From contig FN649751.1 in NCBI GenBank assembly GCA_000310025.1, forward strand, positions 5,429,450-5,493,449: a stretch of 64,000 nucleotides of DNA, written 5' to 3'. Source of the stretch: Ectocarpus siliculosus. Its lineage: Eukaryota; Sar; Phaeophyceae; Ectocarpales; Ectocarpaceae. Shown here piece after piece: positions 46,701-58,800 of the stretch. The translations under genes and the position numbers were made by a program. Below the pieces are notes generated by a model. The model saw nothing but the letters and a program-made list of their open reading frames with translations. It was not told the origin of the DNA and ran no database searches. The stretch's first letter is position 1, and the number at the start of each line of letters is the position of its first letter.

Positions 46701-47279
46701 GAGAGATCGCGGTCGCGAAGGAGAGGCCAGAAGCATCCAAGCAGATTTGACACTGCCCGTGCACCTCAGGTACCCAGACCCGGGTTGCGAGCGACGCGGA
46801 GAGGAGTGCGAAGGGTACGCGTGGGTGGAGGTAAGCGCAAACACGCCACGTGACGTCTCTCGGCGATGCTCGACGTGTGTACACGTGCAGCTGCGTTGCG
46901 ATCGTGCCCGTGGCTTTCAATCACCCTTGGATACACGATCCGTGCGCCTTCAACGTTGCCAAAGGCTCCATTGCCCCGTCTTTCAGCAAGGAACCACCCC
47001 CGTGTCCTCTCTTGTTCGGCCCAAATTTAGGTGCCTCCGCCACTAGCCAGCATCCGATGTGGAAGCGCTGGCAACATGGGGCAATTTTTTCCCGTGCTTC
47101 CGGCAAGACCGCCAGTCGGGGTTGCGCTTCGAGTGCCTCGAGGAATTGCTTGGCACAGAGATTTGGTCATGATGGGCACGACAGGGGCGGCGGCGCTGGG
47201 GTGTTTGTACACGATATACACTCTGTTGGTTGTGGTGCCAACAGGCAAGGCTCGAGGCTCCGATCGAAAAAGTCGCTAG
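43767..47279 (+). CDS. PIGX: PIG-X/PBN1, subunit of GPI mannosyltransferase I
   Basis: Exons: 43767-43931, 44196-44812, 45153-45540, 45732-45809, 45935-46090, possibly a 15-bp exon 46164-46178, 46549-46830 and 47031-47279. About 650 residues. PIG-X stabilises the PIG-M catalytic subunit that adds the first mannose to GPI anchors in the ER. Family features near the C-terminus: GGFHKQGSQRVRVKF, CEVLLAQHVPQGAYIDVDE, PIDVELPSSV and PVHLRYPDPG. A single membrane segment (TTGAAALGCLYTIYTLLVV) and a short basic cytosolic tail end the protein. The N-terminal third (VSDLPPYANSKTTVRYDG onward) is long, as in yeast PBN1 rather than the shorter animal PIG-X. I see no clear signal peptide at the chosen ATG. 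The 15-bp exon has a weak donor and may not exist; without it the flanking phases still fit. Confidence 0.8.
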
Positions 47280-50173
47280 AGTTTAGGCCTTGTTGAGAGT
47301 AAGCAAGGCGTCTGCGGGAGTTCATGATGGGAGTGGAGGAGATCAACATCCATCCTGGATTTGCTGAGCAGAGCATTCCGTGTGTGTAGACACATCGACA
47401 ATTGGCGAAGCGTGCGTACCTTTTGAGCTATTAACATGTGGCCTAGCCAGAATCAACGGTACTCTCCACCTTAGTTGGGGTGACGTGCTTCTCAACAGAA
47501 AAATTGCGCGTTGTTTTACTGCTAACTAGCGCAGAACAGCCAACATCGCTTGCCCCGACACCCCAACGGCCATCAAGGGGCGAAGCGTGGGTGTGTTTTA
47601 TCACAGCAGTGCGCACCAGCTCAATCAACCCCCCCCGGAGATAATGAGAGCGATACACGACTCTGGGACGTCGTGATCACACTGAACTCGTTGATACACA
47701 TACATGATGTCACCTCCCGGATATCTTGCGAACGACTACAAAATCATTATGCTCTGTCTCTCCAAGCCCCCCCCGCTTGGTGATGTGAGAGCCTGGTCCG
47801 GTGAGAACCCGGCGTGCTCCGTCCCGGCTTTGTAAGGCGTGCGAGGTCAATGGTCTAACGACTACGGCATGCACGACTAGGAGTACACCCCCCCCCCCCC
47901 CCCCCCCCCCCCTTGGGGTTTTCCGCCAAAAAAAAACCCGCGGGGGCAGATTTCCNNNNNNNNNNNNNNNNNNNNNNNNNNNNNNNNNNNNNNNNNNNNN
48001 NNNNNNNNNNNNNNNNNNNNNNNNNNNNNNNNNNNNNNNNNNNNNNNNNNNNNNNGTTAAGGAACTCGGGGGGGAGGGACCCCCCCCCCCCCCCCCCCCC
48101 CCCCGCATAGGGTTTTCCAGCAAAAGAAGCACGCGGCGCGCAGTACTCCTCAGTTTCGCCAGTAGGTCTTGTGCACCAGACAGAATAGGTTCATCAATGT
48201 GTCACCGGTTTGAGTGGTTCTGCCCTAATTCTGCTGAGATCCTTGCTCGCGTCCTCCACCTCGTCGACTTCCCCGATCACAGCGCTGCGTGCAAAGCAAG
48301 AGACGCAGCGTGCAACAAGTTTTGTTGGTGAATTGTTTGTCAATAGCGCAACCGCAGGCCAAGACGAACAGATGCAGGACCACGGGACCTTGTACCCATC
48401 AAAAATAAATCACAGCCGTTGAACGATTCACGACGACAAGATTTTTGGGTTAAGCTTTGCCACACCCTGGAACACAAATGCATGGTTACGTGTGTCTGTT
48501 TCAAATGGCATAGCCGGAACAACTTGGGGCAAAACGTTGCAATAGCTCCATGGCATGTACTTGTGTTTCCCACGTGCCGGTCGCCGTTTCCAGGGTACCA
48601 GCGTGCGGTAGGCCAAGCGACGGACTCACATGTTGTCTCCCCTGCAGATATACAGACCTAGTTGAACCTGCGGGTAAACGCAAGGTTGAGGCGGCAACGA
48701 ATGGTGTTGGAGGTTCAGTTGGCAACCAAGAGGAGGCACACAAAAATCAACCCTTACATTCGATGATAGGGAGGTGCAAGCCTGAATTTCCCTTCTGCTG
48801 GGAGATCTGATCACGGGGGAGGCAGCGTGCAGTTATCGCTGGTACTCATTCCCACGTGGACCATAGAACTTCCACACACCCGTGTTGAGTTTACAGGTAA
48901 TCTAGGAGGGAAATTCACGTTACCCCGCAATGAGCAAAGAACGTAATGCTATAAAGCAAGTGTTCAGGGTGTGTGCCAGCTAGTATTCGGCATGCTTCGA
49001 CTAGGCATAGCGCAGCTAATATCTTCCGGCGACAACAACAACAGGATCCCCCGTTTTCCCGTCACACTACTTGAACAACCATGCTGCTGTAAGTGCCTGT
49101 CTCCCTCGCCTGTTCGACCCCTCGTGATTGAGAGTAGATCCGCTCCTTGCATCCTTCCAGAACAAGGTTGATGGTGTGATCGTAGCCCTTCAAGTTTCCC
49201 TGATAAAAGACAAGCACATGGCGAGAGATTGGTGCAAAGCGTTTAAGTAAGCCTTCTCGAAGAGGTAGCAGGCACCCGCGGTGCGTACGAACAAGGAGCA
49301 TGCTTGGTACTATACTACCGTTGGCACAGGACAGGAGGAGGCTCCATGCAAGTTCTCGGTTAGATACACGCGCGAATTTGAAAATGAACTCCGATTTTGC
49401 GCCAAGTGCACTGCTACATGCTGCAGTCTAAACAGCTCACCAAGATTTGTCGGCCATCTCCTGTGATGACGGACACGAGCTCTGGCACAAGGAAGTGCGG
49501 CCAGCATTGATGTTACGCCCCGCGTCGGCATTACATGTAGGCACACAGCAGTCATGCATACGGCGGCGGAGGGTGTGTGTGTGTGGGAGAAGGCCGGGTT
49601 GGCTAAAGGAATACTTGCGTCTCAGGGGCATCACATCATAAACAAGCACGTCCACTCTTATCTGTCGTCTAGACTATGGTAGAACCAAGCCAAAACAACT
49701 GCACGCCCCTTGGGATTGTTCCTTGTGCAGTAATCGCGTTGCACACAAAGCTGCTGTGCACCTGTCACGAGAGCAAGTACACGGCACTTACTGCCTTGTA
49801 GCTCTTGGATGGATGCCGCCATTTAGCTTGCCAGCTTCGACAAACCCTGAATATTTATGCCCCTGGTTTTCCAGCACTGACGATTTCCCACTTGATCGCT
49901 CTCGCGGTTCGAGAGATGGCTAGGGACGTTTGCTGAGTTGATGCGACGATGGACGTGCAGTACGGAGTGGAGTAAAACACCAGTGCAGTGCAGTGTGTGC
50001 AGCGCGGGCAACAAACACGGGCAACAAACACCACCCAGGGTACCGCAAAGTGGCTGAAACACTGAATGGGTATGTGTGAGGTTTTACCATCTGCGAGTTC
50101 CCGCACGTGCTGGCTCTCTGTCTCTCTGTTCGTACTCTCTACCGCAACCTCACTCACACAGCAATAGCTACAC
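47280..50173. other. Intergenic region with an assembly gap, no gene recognised
   Basis: No exon with convincing splice sites and codon bias was seen on either strand. The region contains the 100-N gap at 47956-48055 with poly-C flanks. Near its right end, a 14-bp direct repeat (CGGGCAACAAACAC) occurs twice at 50004-50031. Confidence 0.5.
47883..48125 (+). repeat. Poly-C direct repeats flanking an assembly gap (N at 47956-48055)
   Basis: Left of the gap, a run of about 30 C is followed by GGGGTTTTCCGCCAAAA and CGCGGG. Right of the gap, another run of about 24 C is followed by GGGTTTTCCAGCAAAAG and CGCGGC. The same order of elements on both sides suggests one unit of roughly 180 bp repeated across the gap. 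The poly-C is probably what broke the assembly. Confidence 0.75.
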
Positions 50174-50251
50174 ATGGCGGCCAGAGGGGGGCAAATCCTG
50201 CTGCAGTTGGCGCTGCTATTTTCGAGCCTGATATCTGCCGTATGGGCTTCT
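50174..50251 (+). CDS. Possible first exon encoding a signal peptide
   Basis: The ATG at 50174 opens a frame reading MAARGGQILLQLALLFSS and on to AVWAS, then a good GTAAGC donor at 50252. Composition is that of a secretory signal peptide: short basic N-region, long hydrophobic core and Ala-x-Ser end. I could not find a following exon of matching phase with confidence. Open segments at about 50400-50560 and 51431-51610 have some coding character. The alternative is a single-exon 112-residue frame ending at 50512, or chance. Confidence 0.3.
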
Positions 50252-52496
50252 GGTAAGCCTGAGTTATTGTATCACCACCACAGGCACTGGGTGTTGTACG
50301 GCTGCCTGTGTATGCTACTGCTGTGTACTCCACTATCTGTGCATCTGATAACTCCAGCTGTGCGAACTGGACTAATGTTGTCAGGAGGCTTCCAAGTCTC
50401 GCGTATGGTGGCGTTGGTACCCGATAGACGTAATTTACGTTGTACCCAAGTATCTTGCAATTACTTCTGGAGCTGGAAGCAATTGTCGCATTACAGCAGT
50501 AAACACCGATAAAGCCGGCACCAACATCGATTCTGGGTGTTGTGCAGTCGGTATCCTCGTGTAGTACAAGCAGATAACCTTCTTGACGCTCTGCACATAT
50601 GGATTACTTCACACTGCAGCAGAACGAATAGTGGTGCGAAGAATGGCGGCGTAGGAACCGTGTCGTCCAGAGCTTCCGAAAGGTATCATTTGATTTTGGC
50701 ATCCTCCTCGTTGTTGAGTGCAGTATTGAGCTTTTGAACAAACGGTCCAGGGGAGGTGGTATCTTGCGTAACCTGGCATCGTTCCTCGTGTGTGTGTTAT
50801 CCCGGCCGTTTGTGTTGATTTTGTTTTTGTTGTTTCCGTCTTCACAGTAACAAACGTTCCGGTCTCTGCCCAATACAGTCCCATTTGACACCCGTACCGG
50901 TTCAACTGACGCAGACGCGTTCCGTGGTCAGAGGACAAGTACAACAAAAATCACACTTCGTAACCACTGGCTCGTGCGTCCAGAACGTATGCTGTAGGCT
51001 AACATACACCCACAACTCTTGCACCTACGCATTGTAGCCAACCTGCTGGGGGCAACGGTCAAACAATGGTACGCGCTTTGCTTTTGCGCCTCAAGCTGAT
51101 GTGCCCTGGCATAAGATAGGGTATCGAGTTCTTGTCTCGAAAATTGTTTGAAGTAGACGATTTTGGCCGTGACACCAGGGAGGGTATATTTTATATTTTT
51201 TCGGGGCTGCTCAGCTCCCGCCTGCACGCTCGGCTGCCGCCATTAATACTGTACCCGCTACAGGCCGAAATTCTGGGTTATTCGCCCGAGCACGTGACCG
51301 CGTGAATAAGGGCCCGGACGATCAATTTGTTCAATTGCGGGTTGGAACAACTGCTGTCCTGTCGTACATGACCCGTGTAGAACCTTGACCCCACCACCTC
51401 AACCCTGACCCCATTTGCTATGTACAATAGGCAGATGTCGATCACGTCGTCGCAAGAGTAGGCCGCGACATCGCACCGGCGGGATTGCCTTCCAGACTTC
51501 TGTGCCCGTTGTGTACTACTGTGTATGCTGCATTGTCAAAGTTTTCTCGGCGACCAATTGTTTCAATCGTTTCTTGTCGGCCGGGTGCCGTGTTGTGGCC
51601 GAAAGCATCAGGGTACAGCAAATAATGTTGAAAATCAAAGGCTCCGGGCCTGCTGAGACTGTGTAGTCACGAACAGTTCCGTAATGTTTTATCCGGTGCT
51701 AGATTGCTTGGTGTGTTCCTTTGAGCTAACGTCAGATCTGCTGAAAAGGTCCTCAATATAGTATTAGGCTGATGGCGCAAGTAGTCTATCTGCTCAAGTG
51801 ACCTGTGCTATGGCGATTGCAGCAGTGGGCCGCAAGGTCACAGAAGCGTGCGTGTGCGACACTTTGTTGACAGGTGTGCGGAGGTGCACTGTAGGCGTGA
51901 GTTTATAACCTTACTGAATGGAGTTTGGTTCAAAGAGAAATAAGAAAATACGTTGTACAAGTCTGTTGTATTGTTGAGCTGGGCAGGAAACAGCATGAGC
52001 TCCGGTGGGGGGCGTGCCTCTGCCTGGCCAGCCTGTTTGTCGAGTACCTACGAAATTACGAAGAACCTCAGTACCAGTCCGGAACCGTCCCGAGAACCTT
52101 TCTAATCTTATTTTGGAATTTTCCTGACAACGATCCTGAGAACCGTTGTAGGAAAATATGCTCGATCTAGGAAACATGCGAACCGTTGCGGAATCTACCG
52201 CATCTATCAGCGGATCGTTCTAGCTACCTTTCCTACACTTGTTCTTCAAGTTGAAATTTCTCCTTCAGTAGCTTATCATATCGCGTTTTGTGTGCCGCAT
52301 CGCGTATACTGACGCCGGTGTTGTTTTGTAGTACGAAATCGCTCATGATGTATGTGACATCGTATACTGTGTGTATTCATGAGAATACTTGTAACAACAG
52401 TCCCAGTTGATACTGATATTTTACAGGATATTGCCCTGTTTATACTGTTTCCCTCTTCCCTGACCCCGTCCCCACTCCAATCAAACGCCCTCAGAC

Positions 52497-54885
52497 ATGA
52501 ACACCTTGATGGGGGTAAAAGGTCGCGACTTCGTGCTGCTAGGGGGCGACAGCGCCTTCTTTCGGTCGGTGGTCATCATGGACACAGTAAGCTACGGTGT
52601 TCTCGAGCCCTTTCTCTTGTCGAAATGACACCGCACACATGCGCCGATAGGTCTGTAAACCGGCGCCAGAATAGATGGGGACGAACACACACACACACAC
52701 AGCTTCTATCTCTGTGCCTTGCGATGATATGGCAGTAGGCTGACTGCGGAGACATGCATGTCACCCTCTTTGTGTTCACCCTGGTGCTCGTGAGTGCTCG
52801 TGATCACACGGGTGGCTCGAGCCGGAGGCTTGTAAACATCATTCGCTATGTACCCGTTGCACCAGACGGCAACTCTCACGTCCCGTTCAAGTGATGACTA
52901 CCGGCGCCCGAATCAAAGCAACACGTGGAGCAGCGGTGACGATGCACTGGCCGGTGATTGCCCGCAGTCAAGCAGGACAGACAGTGCTTGTCGTCTAGGC
53001 TAAACATTCATGATTTCTTTCCGCCGTGTCCCCAGGAGTATCGAAAAGTGGTGGAGCTGTCGGACAACGTGCTGGTTGCGGCGTCCGGTGACCAGGGTGA
53101 TGTTGAGATGTTCGTGGAGTGGCTCAAGGTAACAAGAATTGTGTCCCCACAACCAGCAGTTCCGCACACACGATACCAATGTGCATGTGTTCGAATTTCA
53201 GGTGATGTCATCGGCGACCCAAAGGGAAGGGTCGGGTGAAGCGCCGGACCGGTCTCTTAAGCTGGCTATTGGTTTGAAGTAAAAATTTAACAGCCCCATC
53301 AGCGGTCGAATAGTCTAACTGTAGGACTCGAAGACGCTGCTGCCGTGGCTGAGTGTTGCCACCGGTTTCAATATGAGAGTCGGCCCCGGAGAGATGTCCT
53401 CGCTGTCGCTTTCGTGGTACATGTTCCATTCCATAGCGCTCATGGCGCGGAAGTAGTACCGGCAGTCAAAGACAACCTTTGGCTTTGGAGTTTTGACGAC
53501 GACCAGTCAGTACGTGCGTCGTGTGGGCCACCTCGTTCTTGTCTTGCCCTGGCCCAACCGCGCTTGCCGAACCCCTCCCTCTCTTACTGCGCGTGCGCAT
53601 CGTCAGCGAAATGCACAGCTGATGCAGCTTGAGTCCTCGCGACCGGTGGGCGCGCGAACGTTAGCGCACTTCGCGAGGCGGAACCTAGCCGACAAGCTGC
53701 GAAAACAAGGGGCGGGGCAGGCAGTGACTGCGCTTCTCGGCGGGTGGAACGAGGTGCGCGTGCTTGCTGAAAATGGCAAATATATATTATTTGTAAATAT
53801 ACAACACAAACGCAGAAAGAATACCCGTTCGAGATATGCACATAACCACAGCAATCGAAGGGGATGTGTTGGAGTCTTTGCAGTGAGTGGAGGGAAAACG
53901 GCTGGGCACTGGGCTCATTTCGAGTTATTTAAGCCTGTACACTGAATTTTTGTCAGTGATGCCAACAGGTGCTAATCACAAAATATATACGGAGTACAAT
54001 GCAGAGTCTGGTGTTTTCGATGGGCGCAGGATGTTTGTGTGTGTGTGTATTTTCGCGGTGTGTCGTGAATGGCGGAGCACGTGACGTTCTACCGCAAGCT
54101 CGCCTGCTTATATATTCCGACTCACACATTTCCATCCACTTTTTTCTTTACCCGCGCCTTTGCCTCTGATGGCGCAGCGCAAAAGGCCCGCCACACCTAT
54201 CTAGATAACAAACCGTATTTTCGCTACTAAGCAGCGTTCACCGATTGGATGTCTGAGCATGGCAGGACCTCGAATGCACCCACCGCACTTGTCAGTACAC
54301 GCGAATGCTCACAGCGGACAACGTTAAAGTGTTTTGACCTTGCTTTGGTCCCCCCTACGCTGCACAGGAACTCATTTAGCTTTGTCCGATTTCTCGTTCG
54401 ATCGAGCCACAGCGTTCGTTGGTGTCAAGGTCTAGAGACAGCTTTGTGTATGGTTTACCACGTGTTCCTTGATTTTACGCTCTCTCTGCACGCAGGTCGC
54501 GTGGCAGCCTGAGCTATTTTGGCTGGACGCCTTGGGCGCTCTCCAGGACGTCGCGTTCGGCGCGCACGGCCTAGCCTCGCGTTTCGCGCTGAGCCTTCTC
54601 GACAACGGCTTTCGCGAGGGCATGTCTCTCGACGAAGCGCGACATCTCATGGAAACGTGCTTCCGGCAGCTGGAGCGGCGATACCTCGTCAGTTCTGTGG
54701 GCTTTAGCATGAAGGTTGTGGACAAAGATGGTTGCAGAGACGTAGCTTGTATTGAGCGAGGGGAAGAGGGGACCGGTGGACGGGGGGGGCGAGGGGGCGG
54801 GGGCGGGCGGGCATCAGAGCAACCTGCTGGTAGAGGGAAACCGGTTGTTCCATCAGTTGTGAGAAGCGACTCAAGTTTAAGTTAA
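52497..54885 (+). CDS. PSMB2: 20S proteasome beta-4 subunit (PSMB2 type)
   Basis: Four exons, all phase 0: 52497-52586, 53036-53128, 53607-53753 and 54496-54885. About 239 residues. It is a structural beta subunit of the 20S core in cytosol and nucleus. Family features: an N-terminus NTLMGVKGRDFVLLGGDSA, with no propeptide or catalytic Thr1, as expected for beta-4. Then LSDNVLVAASGDQGDVEMF, LAHFARRNLADKLR, LLGGWNE, a beta-sheet/helix block from LFWLDALGALQ to GHG-like FGAHGLASRFAL, and SSVGFSMKVVDKDGCRDV. It is longer than the roughly 200-residue animal protein because of a Gly/Arg-rich C-terminal tail of about 45 residues, encoded by a G-rich stretch at 54770-54815. Confidence 0.92.
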
Positions 54886-55832
54886 GTTGTTGAGTACACA
54901 TACGTAGCTGCGAGCAGGTTCATGAAGCAAAGAAAGGTTGCTGTTCTTCTTGCCGCGTTCTAAAACTAAGCAGATTCAGCGTATAGGCTCATGATTCCGT
55001 GCGCAAGATCCAACGTTGTTTCGCGAATGTCGGTGATGCGCTCCTGCTTATTGCGTAACGTTTGATGGTGTACCTGCATTGAAAAGTTGGCCGGATTGTC
55101 CCCTGTTAGAAGGTAGTTGGTGTGTTAAACGCACCGCGATAGGGTTCCATGCGAGCATGCGGATTGCTGCTGCTGTAGACAAAATATAGACTTGTATGCT
55201 GGGGTCTGCATATATATATATATCTAGAATGGATGCATTTTATTATGCATACCATGGGTGTTTATTTTTAGCAACTGATATTTCGTCCTCCAACGGATTG
55301 GATACAGCAAGCCTTTCACTCATCACACCCATGTTAACGCCTGTTAGATGGGAATGATTTGCCGTTTTCTGTGTCGTGTTTTCTTTAATGCCAAGGATAC
55401 AGCATCTGTCTCATATGAAGGATCTATCCGCACTCCTAATGCAAACTGCTGTACACAAGATATGTATTGGGCCTCGCCTGTGCGAACAAACCGTAAAGGC
55501 ACCATCCGATCAAACAGCAGTTGAGACGACACTACGGACCAGCAGTTGAGACAACATCTACGGAACAAAGTCCGCTCGAATGCGTACGTAGCGCGACGCG
55601 CTATGGGCGGCAAAAGCATTAACTTCCGGGGGCATTGCAGATGCTACTTTCACAAGCCGAGCCTGTACTTGCCGTCCAGTTGTCCCCCTTCCCCCCAACA
55701 CAGCTCTTTGAGCTTTTTTTAGAGTTCCACCGCCTCTCTCTTCACTGCTGCCTGCTGCCTGCTGTCACGCTCTGTCTCTCCTCGGGCCAACGCCACGACT
55801 GCTGTCCTTGGGGGCTGTCCATACACAATAGG
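54886..55832. other. Intergenic region upstream of SCYL2
   Basis: Separates the proteasome gene from SCYL2 on the same strand. It contains a short TA repeat near 55211-55222. No exon was identified. Confidence 0.5.
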
Positions 55833-58800
55833 ATGGGGAATGAGGTATGCTGTGAGCAAGGTTGTGTTGTGTAGTGGGTATTACTTCTCGAGAGAAGAGT
55901 TGCAAAGTACATAGGGCCGAAGGTTTTGTTCTTCGTTCTGCGGCAAGGAGAGAACACACGACGCTAGACGAGAGTCCGTCATGAGAACCGGCAGCAAGGT
56001 CGCTACACATGTACCAGCTCCGTCTAACTGCCGGAATCGACGAGTCGATTTGCACCCTTGGCGGCGTTCATGTTTGCTGTCATACCGAGAAAGTTGTGTC
56101 TGTTTGTGTGTTTGGCAAATGGTAGCAAGGATGGACGACCGAGAGGAACCCGCCGCGTCCGGCTGCCTGGCCGCTGCTGCTTGCTGTTCCCGGCGTCCGT
56201 CGACGTTTGCTTATTTTCTCATTTATAAAGCTGAGTTGTCTGTTGCCTGTTTTGCGTGCTTGCAGATAGCGAAGAAATATGAGATGGACGAGGAGCCGAG
56301 CGCGTCCGGCGGCCTGGCCTGCCTCTGGAAGATCTACAAGGCCACGGACAAGGCCACCGGGAAACCGGTGTCGGTGTTCGTCTTCACCAAGGAAGACCTC
56401 AAGGACGTCGACAAGGCGCTACGAGAGCAGGTGCTCGTGATTCTCAGACGAGAGCTCAAGGTGCTGGAAGGGATGGCGGCGCGGAAGCACCCGAGCGTCG
56501 TGCGGCACATCGAGTCCTTCGAGGAGACCAAGAAGCTCCTCGCCTTCGTGACGGAGCGCGTGTCTTGCTCTCTGGCGGACGCGATAGGGGAGAGCCCCGT
56601 GGGCGCCCTTCCCCCGGTGGCGGCGTCCGCGGCGCGGCGCGGCTTCGAGCGGTACGAGGTCGCCCGCGGGTTCTTCGGCCTGTGCGAGGGGCTGCAGTTC
56701 GTGCACACGATACGGCGGCGCCTGCACCTCAACCTCGCCCCGGAGTCCATCTTCCTGGCCCCTAGCGGCCAGTTCAAGCTGGGCGGCTTCGGCTTCAGCG
56801 TCGACCTCCCCTCTACCGGCGCCAGCAGCACGCCGTGCCCGTACTTCCAGACGGGCGCCCGGTCCGGGTTCGAGGGCACGTGGCGGCTGCACCCGGTGAT
56901 GGCCTTCTCGTCGCCGGAGGCGACGGCGCCCGCGGGAAGCAGCGACGTCTCGTGCGCGAGCGACATGTTCTCCCTGGGCACCCTCATGTACCAGCTGTGC
57001 CGGGACGACTCCCGCACGGGCCGCCTGTGCACGGCCGACCCGACGCCCCAGGCGCACCAGACGTTCTGCGCCACGCTGGACTACCCCGGGCGAGTCGACG
57101 TCTCTCCCCTGTTCCCCGAGGTGCAGACCCTGGTCGCGTCGCTGGTCCAGCTCAGCGCCACGGCGCGGCCCCTCCTCGGCAACGTGACCATCAACCCAAT
57201 GTTCCACGGCAAGGACGTGACGGTGCTCAAGACGATCGACGGCATCCCCGGCCGGAACCCGGCGGAGGCGGCCACCTTCCTGACCTCGGTTAGACCCGCG
57301 GTCTCGGGGTTCCCGCTCCGAGTCCAGCGGGACTGCATTATGATGCCCCTCATGGACGCCTGCGCCGCGGAGCCGTCCGGGCGGCTGTGGGCGTTCGCGC
57401 TCCCGATAGTTACCGACGTGTGCGAGAAGCTGGACCGGAGAGAGATCATCTCCTCCGTGCAGGCGAAGTTCGGCCCGGCCCTTAGGTCCGAGCCCCTGGA
57501 GGCGCTGGCTTCGCTGGTGGCCGCGATCCCCCTCTTCCTCCAGAAGATGGAGGTCACCTTCTTTCGCTCGGACGTGGTGCCGATGGTGTGCAGGTGAGCT
57601 TGCTCAACGAGTTTGTTGGACGGGACTGTCGGGTAGTGGTCCAGGTGGGGACGCGACAGGGTGTGAATCCGGACGATTGTGTGTCGGTTCGAATCGGACG
57701 AGAAAATAGGTGGTTGTGGAAGGGAGGGATTTGGAGGTGATTGCGGACAGTTGTCGGTTGTCGAATTGGAGAAGGAAATAGGTTGTGTGGAGGCGCCGTG
57801 TGCTGCTGTTGGTCGAGTTGTTTGGCGGAGAATTTTCGTTGGGCTTGAGAAGAAACAAGTCCCGATCCGCCCGTAGCGTGTGGTCGTTGTCCTTGAGTGG
57901 AAAGAAATCGCTCGAGTTATCCCGTCCACTCCCATTAGAAAAGTTCCTAGGTACGGCCGCACGCAGTTTACAGCGCCCGGGGAGTCGACTGTGTCTCTAT
58001 TTAATAGGAGCGGGTCCGGCGTTCCTCGCCAAAGGTAGCAGGGTCGATGGCCCACCCAGCACAGAAAGCAACGAAATGAATGCGTCTATTTTTTCCCTCC
58101 CGCCCCCCCGTTCTCTCTTCTCCCGTTCCAACTATTTTCCAGAGCGCTCCAAGCACAAGGAAACCCGCAAGTGAGGGAGTCCACCAAGAAGGCCATGGAC
58201 GTCCAGGAGGCCGCCTTGAAGGCTGTTGCGGACGATGCGTTTCATGGTGCGATCGACGGGAAGACGAGGGAGCTGGCGATCCTGCCGCGAGTCTGCTGGC
58301 TCGTGGTGAGAGGGACGGCAGTGCGGGTCAAGGTCAACGCGCTGCTTTGCCTCTCCAAGACGTTTCACTTCCTCATGGTCCGGGCCGTCGTGGACAAGGT
58401 TAGTAAGAAGTACTTCTTGTTTTGCGTGTTCTCTCTGCTGTCGTCGGAATTTTTGTGCTGCCACAGCCGTGTACCTAACATGTTGGCCGTGTTTTCGCAG
58501 CCTTGGACCAATAGCAGCCGCTGATTGGCCACGTGAGCTCTCCTTGCTCTTGCAACAGCCTGAGGCATGGATGTGGCTTACAGATATACGTGTATCCCCA
58601 ACTATTTAGCGAGGACGATATTGGAGGGGCAAGGGGTGCACTGAATGTGAGCTTGCAACGTTTCCTGCAGATATGACACCAAACCCCTGACTTCGTTTGT
58701 TGCGCGTCACGTCGTCACTCGCTTCTCTCCTCTGTTCGGACTCCAGGTCCTGCCGACGCTCAAGTTCTGCGCGGAACGCGACGAGACTGTTGCGATCCAG

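Noticed and set aside
56419..57207. Minus-strand frame of 262 residues
   Set aside because: Antisense shadow of the SCYL2 pseudokinase exon, which has clear family sequence on the plus strand.
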